Positions 59,180-64,000 of a stretch of DNA of 64,000 bases are shown piece after piece. Position 1 is the stretch's first letter, and every line of letters starts with the position of its first letter. The stretch is from Bradyrhizobium japonicum USDA 6 (GTDB taxonomy: Bacteria > Pseudomonadota > Alphaproteobacteria > Rhizobiales > Xanthobacteraceae), in assembly GCF_000284375.1 (NCBI RefSeq), contig NC_017249.1, positions 8,363,001 to 8,427,000 on the forward strand, written 5' to 3'. A model generated the notes under the pieces. It made no database searches, had not been told where the DNA came from, and saw only the letters and a program-made list of their open reading frames with translations. A program made the translations under genes and the position numbers.

Positions 59180-59944
59180 CTACGGCTTTGATGTTGACCG
59201 GTCATTCTCTGGAGCAAACTGCGTCGTCAGTCGCTTGAGGTTCGACATCAACTGGTCACGGACCTCGTCCTGGCCCATGCTCCACAGTTCAGCGAGCATC
59301 GGTTCGGTTTTCGCCACGTCCCAAGGAAAGAGCGAGCGCCCCTCTGCCTGCGCGAAAGGCCCATCTGACTCGGTCAACATTCGTTCGCGCGGCATTAGTG
59401 CAGCCAACCCGCGACCTCGTTCGCCGTTGAGCATGGCCGGACCGACGCTGAACCAGCAACCTTGGTCAATCGCCCGCTGCAGTTCGCGGCGCGATCCCGA
59501 AAACCAATGGAGCACGGAGATGCCGGAATCGGGCCGCGAGGCCAGTGCATCGAGGACGGGGCCTGCTGCGCGGCGGCTATGTACCGTCATGATGCGACCG
59601 CCGGCCGATCCGCACATTCGCAGGATATTGTCGAACACCCGACACTGCGTGTCCCACGTTGCCTTCAGTTCAGGGCCGCCGTCGAGGCCGATCTCGCCGA
59701 CGTATCTTGTTCGCGGCAACAAATCTTCAAACAGCGCGAGTTCGCTCCGGCGTTCGTGAGCAAGCTGCGGATGCAGACCGAGCGCGGTGCGAATACGGGA
59801 GGCTCCCTCGGCGAGTGCGGCTGTCCCGGTCCAAGCCGACGGCGTAGTCGTCACGGACAGAACGAACAGATTGCGCTCGACGCACTCCTTCGTCGTCGCT
59901 TGAGGATCCGGATAGAGGTCGAGATGCGCATGTAGATCGATCAC
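59180..59944 (-). CDS. qatD: QatD, TatD-family metal-dependent nuclease
   Basis: 254 residues of a TatD-like hydrolase. Metal ligands visible are DLHAHLD at the N-terminus, Glu in VGEIGLDGG, His in IMTVHSRR, His in VLHWFSG and Asp in LTESDGPF. In the Qat anti-phage system QatD is the TatD-like nuclease, encoded last after the KAP ATPase, QatB and QatC, exactly as here. The ATG overlaps the qatC stop (ATGA), so the gene is translationally coupled. The frame is intact. Confidence 0.88.
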   Translation of the reverse strand: MIDLHAHLDLYPDPQATTKECVERNLFVLSVTTTPSAWTGTAALAEGASRIRTALGLHPQLAHERRSELALFEDLLPRTRYVGEIGLDGGPELKATWDTQCRVFDNILRMCGSAGGRIMTVHSRRAAGPVLDALASRPDSGISVLHWFSGSRRELQRAIDQGCWFSVGPAMLNGERGRGLAALMPRERMLTESDGPFAQAEGRSLFPWDVAKTEPMLAELWSMGQDEVRDQLMSNLKRLTTQFAPENDRSTSKP

Positions 59945-61215
59945 TTAACACCGTATTTCGCATGCAGATGCCCGAGTTCGGCGAGCCCCCGACGTAGCAT
60001 ATCCCGCAGTGCCTCGCGATTCTCGATTCGCGGCCATGACAGTGCGCTCCCAAGCCACTCTTCGAACCCCCCATTTTGTGCGGCGGCCAGAGCCATGCCG
60101 ACAGAACGAACGTCGTCGAAGCCCGCGTGCTGCTCGTCGTCGCGACCGATATCTTCAAAGACGTACTGGGTCAGATCCGGTTGCCCCCAGGCGAGGAAGG
60201 CGGATCTTCGAACTTGGCAAGGTACGCATCGGCCGCAGTGGCTATATTTGAATTTCTGAAATCGACCGCAACTCGTCGAACGCACGGCCAATGTGCGCAG
60301 CAACGGCTGATTGTTGCATTCCTTCAGCATCTCTCCCTTCGTCTTGTTGGCGTAGGGAGTGCAGAGCGCCGCCCGGATGCCAGCGGCGTCGAGAAGATCC
60401 TGAAACAACGCCAGGAACTGGGGATGCGCCGTTCGTGTGCTCAGGCTTCCGATCCGGCTTCCGGTCAGCGGTGGATTTATCGCGATGAACCCGTTTTCGC
60501 AGACATATAGGGGAATGGCCGCTCCCTCCTGATAGGGCGCCAGGGCCGTCGCGACGAGAACTCCGAAGGCGAGAAATATGATCGAACGGGCGCGCTGCGA
60601 GGTATCCTTCGGTTTTGGTACGACCGCATTGTCGTTGAGCTGTATGTGTCTCAGACCGCCTGCGATCGCATGCGCGAACTCTTCCTGCTTCTCAGAGTCA
60701 CCGCGCACGATCTTACTGATGAGGAGGGGCAGCGTGCCGGCAGCAGCGAGGTCAATCGTTCCGATCAGACTGTCGAGGCCGCCCGATAACAGCGCGACGC
60801 AATCCTGCGGCGGCCGGACCACACGCGCCGGCTGGGGAGCTGCCGCTCCGCCCGCGATGAAGCGCAAGCTCCATCTGTCGGTCGTCAAGAACGCCAGCGC
60901 ATCGGCGATCAACGGCGCAACTCCATTCCAGAAGCCCGGTTCGGTCACCGCGATCTCCAGATCGAATTCGCGAGTCCATCCATCCGGACTTTGGGTTCGC
61001 AGCCCGGCGGCATCCGCCACCATGACCGAGTTGGAGATGGAAAGGAGATCCCATGCGCGCCTATCGGGAGCAAACCGTTCTTTCCGGACGTCGCCGCGTA
61101 AAGCGGCGCCTACGCTCGCTCGACCAGGGACGCCTGCCTGGCCGTACAGCACTACCCTGAGCGTGCCCGCCTCATCGAAGCGGCCGACGTCCGCCGGAGC
61201 GCACAACAGCCTCAT
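59941..61215 (-). CDS. qatC: QatC, QueC-like PP-loop protein
   Basis: 424 residues. A PP-loop ATP-pyrophosphatase motif LLSGGLDSLIG (about 142-152) and a cysteine cluster SCGRFQKFKYSHCGRCVPCQ resemble QueC, the 7-cyano-7-deazaguanine synthase. Unlike QueC it carries about 130 extra N-terminal residues. In Qat systems this protein is essential for defence and is proposed to make or transfer a deazaguanine-type modification. Its ATG overlaps the qatB stop. The operon order (A, B, C, D) is complete. Confidence 0.88.
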   Translation of the reverse strand: MRLLCAPADVGRFDEAGTLRVVLYGQAGVPGRASVGAALRGDVRKERFAPDRRAWDLLSISNSVMVADAAGLRTQSPDGWTREFDLEIAVTEPGFWNGVAPLIADALAFLTTDRWSLRFIAGGAAAPQPARVVRPPQDCVALLSGGLDSLIGTIDLAAAGTLPLLISKIVRGDSEKQEEFAHAIAGGLRHIQLNDNAVVPKPKDTSQRARSIIFLAFGVLVATALAPYQEGAAIPLYVCENGFIAINPPLTGSRIGSLSTRTAHPQFLALFQDLLDAAGIRAALCTPYANKTKGEMLKECNNQPLLRTLAVRSTSCGRFQKFKYSHCGRCVPCQVRRSAFLAWGQPDLTQYVFEDIGRDDEQHAGFDDVRSVGMALAAAQNGGFEEWLGSALSWPRIENREALRDMLRRGLAELGHLHAKYGVK

Positions 61216-62093
61216 TCTTCGTATCCTTCGAATACCTCGAACGTATCCCGAAGCGCCGCTTGCACAACGCTCGCAACGCGTCCCGTCGTAAGGGTTCGCC
61301 CCTGGTCCCTCAACCGCCGGAAAGCCGCCGCTACGGATTCCGCGATGTACGCCCGCATCTGCTTCAACCGGGACATTGCGACCGTTGCGGTCGGGGCCCG
61401 TTCGAGAAGGTGCTTGCCAACGTCGAGTTCGAAGCGCCGGGCGACATCGATGGCGGTGAATTTTTCGATGACGAACTCACGTTCGACGTCCGACAGATTG
61501 AGCAGGTCGGCTTCCGGAAACTCCTTCAGCAATTCCGACATTGCGTCGTGCATGGCGGCACGCTCCGCTTCGGCATCCTGAGTTCCGTCGACCGGCCTGA
61601 CCGCCTCGATGATTGCGGTCGCTATCTCTTCCGTCGACCGCCCGGCCAGTACGGCCGCGTCGATCGGCGCGTCGGCGGCGCCTGAGGCGGTCGAGTAAAG
61701 CGTGTAGCCGAGCGAACCAGCGGTTTGTGCAGTGGCACCAAACCTCTGGGTCGCTGGATTCGAACCGCCGTACCCGTTGCGGATATAGTGCCCAAGCCCG
61801 CGTCTCAGATCACGCGCGTCACCAGAGCGCGCAAAGTCTCCCAGACTGGCACGGGTGCCGCCGAATCGCTTCTCGGGAGCGATGGGCGACGGCTGCAGCA
61901 GCGGCGGCACTGCGGGCGGTGCAGCAGAAACCGGGGGCACTTGGTCCGGAGGCGCGCCGTCGGGCGGTACATCCGGCTGTTCGTTGGGAAGCTCCGGAGG
62001 AGGTGGCACCGGATCCTGGGGCGCGGCCGGCGTCCAAGGCGGCACCAACGGGACGCCCGGGCCCGGGCCCCCGCTAGACTGCGACGTTCCCAT
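61212..62093 (-). CDS. qatB: QatB, defence protein of unknown mechanism
   Basis: 293 residues. A Pro/Gly-rich disordered N-terminus (PGVPLVPPWTPAAPQDPVPP, about 1-75) is followed by a folded helical part (GGTRASLGDFARSGDARDLR, GLGHYIRNGYGGSNPATQRF). QatB homologues share this layout and have no known enzymatic motif. It overlaps the 3' end of qatA by 20 bases and the start of qatC by 4, showing tight coupling. The identification rests mainly on operon context and the GHYIRNGYGG region. Confidence 0.8.
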   Translation of the reverse strand: MGTSQSSGGPGPGVPLVPPWTPAAPQDPVPPPPELPNEQPDVPPDGAPPDQVPPVSAAPPAVPPLLQPSPIAPEKRFGGTRASLGDFARSGDARDLRRGLGHYIRNGYGGSNPATQRFGATAQTAGSLGYTLYSTASGAADAPIDAAVLAGRSTEEIATAIIEAVRPVDGTQDAEAERAAMHDAMSELLKEFPEADLLNLSDVEREFVIEKFTAIDVARRFELDVGKHLLERAPTATVAMSRLKQMRAYIAESVAAAFRRLRDQGRTLTTGRVASVVQAALRDTFEVFEGYEE

Positions 62094-63954
62094 TCGCCCT
62101 CGTCTTGTTGATGGCGTTCTTCACGGGTTTAGAAACGTCGCCCGACGAACCCCACACCTCAAGAAGCGACGCCGCCCAAGGGCGGTCGCTGATCTTCGGC
62201 ACGATGCTAGGCTGAATCTGCTGGTGAGGGCGCGCCTCGAGGAACGCCGCCAAACGCGGTCCCTGGACCGGATCGGCATCGGCGAGCGCAATGCAGGCCG
62301 TAAGTATTTGCGGCGCGCCCCACTCCTGTTCCTTGCGGGCGCGCTCGAGAAGTCGATCCATAATCACTGTGGTTTCGATCCGGGGCACCCGGACCAGGCG
62401 GTCCCTCAACCGAGCTGACATTTCCGGATGTTCGAGCATCGCCGCGAGAAGTTCGGCGCCGTCGGAGGACAGGCGATCTTCAGGAGTGATCAGCGGCGCA
62501 TGCTCGCGGCTGACGTAAAGAGCCCCGCGGAGATCGACGTCATGCAACGGCGGCGAAAGCGCCAGCCATTCGCGCACGAAGTCGCCGGTCCACGGATCCT
62601 TCGTCTCCAGGTCGCGACCGGCGGCCGCTGCCTCCTCCCAGTCCTTCAGGAACGCGGGCTTTCCTTCCGCGTCCGTCGTCACATTCTTGACGAGCTCGGC
62701 ATAGGCTTTGGCGTCGCCGATGCGCTCGAACAGAAGGAGCTTAGCGAGGACCGCCTCATCCACGCCCACACCCTGCGCCTTGGAGATGGTCATGCGGATC
62801 GATAGCGCGTTCAGGAAGCGCTTGATCAGGCGGGGATTGCCGACAATTCCGGACGCCGTTGTCATGAGCGAAGACAGCCGCTCGGCAGTGTCGAGTTGCC
62901 CGACCAGCGATCCCGGTAAGCCGATGTCAAGCGAGTTGACGAACGCGCGGTCCACCTTCTTGCCCTGCCAAGTGCTCTTCAGTTGACGGATCACGGCGGC
63001 GCGAATCTTCTCCTTGTCGGGCTCGGGCAGGTCGCTGTTGTCCACGAATAGCAGCATCATGTATGCGCGGACCTCCTGCGTGCCGAGTTGCGGCACGCGG
63101 ATCGGAACCTGGATCAGCTTGTCGAAGTAGTTCGTTACCATCAAGTCATTTTCGAAGCCCGCGAAGTGCTTGCGGACTGCGTGCTTGATCATGTCGTTGT
63201 CCGCAGCGATGACGAAGGCGGTGTTCTTGAGGAATAGGAAGAGGCGGATGGCTTCGAGCGTCGAGATCGTTGTCTCGGGCAGGCAGCGGTCGAGATCGTC
63301 GATCAACACGACAAGCGTGATACCGAGTTCTTCAAGGGTTTGCTCGAGCGTGTCGCGCAGAGCCTGAATTTCCTTCGGAGGAGACGTTTCCTCCTTCGGT
63401 TTTAGAAGCTCGCCGCCTTCCTTGACGGCATCGCCGACGGCCTTCTTCGCCGCATCGGCATCGCTCTTCCCGAAGCCCTCGCTCCACATCTTTCTGCCGA
63501 GTTCGAAGAACTCGCCGGCGGCCCCGACCGGCGGAACGCCGAAATAGATCGAAGCCGCCGACGTCGTTGCGAGCTTCGCCACCCGCAGCCACTTCACCCG
63601 CTTAGCAAGAGCGGCAACCTTTTCGAGCGCTGTCTCGCGGCTTTCGGCCTCGTTCGCAAGCTTGTCCGCAATGACGTCCATTAGGGCGGCGCGCGCATCG
63701 TCGTACCCTTGGTAGAGCCACGCGTTGAATTCGACAAAGACGTATTTGTCGAGGCCCTTTTTCCCGCTCTTGTCCTCGCGGGCAGCTACTGCGGAGCGGG
63801 TCAACTTGATCATCGACGACTTGCCGATGCCCCAGGCACCGGACACGCCGATCGAGATCGGGCGGCCCTTCGCTTGGACAATGATCTCGGCCACAGTCTC
63901 CGCAACGCCAGAGAAGTTCAGGAAATCACGTTCGGTCTCGTTATCAGCCCACAT
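62074..63954 (-). CDS. qatA: QatA, KAP-family P-loop NTPase
   Basis: 626 residues from the ATG at 63954 (MWADNETERDFLNFSGVAET). An in-frame ATG 18 bases upstream (63972) is possible, but KAP proteins usually begin MWxDNET and the inner start follows GGGTGGGG. The KAP hallmarks are Walker A GVSGAWGIGKSS (36-47), EFNAWLYQG (75-83) and Walker B VVLIDDLDRC (215-224), with a poorly conserved hydrophobic insertion between (about 120-150). QatA is the ATPase of the Qat anti-phage system. Only 28 bases of upstream sequence are in the window, so the promoter cannot be judged. Confidence 0.88.
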   Translation of the reverse strand: MWADNETERDFLNFSGVAETVAEIIVQAKGRPISIGVSGAWGIGKSSMIKLTRSAVAAREDKSGKKGLDKYVFVEFNAWLYQGYDDARAALMDVIADKLANEAESRETALEKVAALAKRVKWLRVAKLATTSAASIYFGVPPVGAAGEFFELGRKMWSEGFGKSDADAAKKAVGDAVKEGGELLKPKEETSPPKEIQALRDTLEQTLEELGITLVVLIDDLDRCLPETTISTLEAIRLFLFLKNTAFVIAADNDMIKHAVRKHFAGFENDLMVTNYFDKLIQVPIRVPQLGTQEVRAYMMLLFVDNSDLPEPDKEKIRAAVIRQLKSTWQGKKVDRAFVNSLDIGLPGSLVGQLDTAERLSSLMTTASGIVGNPRLIKRFLNALSIRMTISKAQGVGVDEAVLAKLLLFERIGDAKAYAELVKNVTTDAEGKPAFLKDWEEAAAAGRDLETKDPWTGDFVREWLALSPPLHDVDLRGALYVSREHAPLITPEDRLSSDGAELLAAMLEHPEMSARLRDRLVRVPRIETTVIMDRLLERARKEQEWGAPQILTACIALADADPVQGPRLAAFLEARPHQQIQPSIVPKISDRPWAASLLEVWGSSGDVSKPVKNAINKTRANGNVAV

Positions 63955-64000
63955 GTAGCCCCACCCGCGCATCCCAGCGGTTGTAATTGTGCCGGTTCCA

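Noticed and set aside
1..64000. CRISPR array, rRNA genes or nod box
   Set aside because: No regularly spaced 25-40 bp repeats with unique spacers, no rRNA-like sequence and no nod box motif were seen. The tandem repeats found are coding or IS-end repeats.

Overview
The window reads as part of the symbiosis island of a soybean- or cowpea-type Bradyrhizobium. The evidence is a HupSL uptake hydrogenase with a NifA/RpoN promoter, a C4-dicarboxylate carrier (DctA), a NodV/NodW two-component pair (889 and 227 residues), type III effectors (a NopM-type E3 ligase and two NopD/Bel2-5-type SUMO-protease effectors), two tts-box-like elements, remnants of conjugation genes (traG, trbI, DUF2274), and a very high load of insertion sequences. 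The species cannot be fixed from this sequence alone.

Layout. 1-2.8 kb: hupL (cut by the window edge) and hupS, reading leftwards, with a -24/-12 promoter and an upstream NifA site. 3.1-3.8 kb: a frameshifted modB. 4.65-6.25 kb: dctA with its own RpoN-type promoter. 6.36-8.31 kb: an IS5-type and an IS630-type element sharing one TA target. 9.1-13.0 kb: nodV, nodW and a lone receiver protein. 13.7-17.2 kb: an IS256 transposase and a 5'-truncated IS21. 17.2-24.4 kb: an effector block read leftwards: decayed HlyD, NopD-like effector 1, and a 750-residue effector candidate behind a tts-like box. 24.5-34.3 kb: recombinase, IS630, TraG, IS66, small orphan genes and IS6/ParB/integrase debris. 34.3-39.5 kb: a second, longer NopD-like effector split by one frameshift. 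39.6-42.4 kb: a complete IS21 sitting in an IS3 remnant, inverted relative to the first IS21. 42.5-43.4 kb: a prlF-yhaV toxin-antitoxin pair. 43.7-45.5 kb: rfbC debris and a class III aminotransferase. 46.1-50.6 kb: IS6, integrase/trbI/DUF2274 debris, IS5 copy 2, and polar amino-acid ABC permeases (one decapitated by IS3). 50.8-52.8 kb: nopM with a tts box. 52.9-58.6 kb: IS6 copies and a graveyard of fragments (HlyD, PilZ, IS256, ClpX-type zinc finger, NRPS condensation pieces, IS1380). 58.87 kb: tRNA with anticodon CAU. 59.2-64 kb: a four-gene operon matching the Qat anti-phage system (QatD, QatC, QatB, QatA).

How the genes work together. Most intact non-mobile genes serve the plant symbiosis. 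NodVW senses host signals, DctA feeds bacteroids, Hup recycles nitrogenase hydrogen (although HupS here has lost a conserved Fe-S cysteine), and the effectors act in the host cell. The surrounding DNA has been repeatedly cut and rejoined by insertion sequences. The conjugation-gene remnants suggest an old integrative conjugative element. The tRNA and the adjacent Qat operon look like a separate edge or defence module. No CRISPR array, rRNA or nod box was seen.
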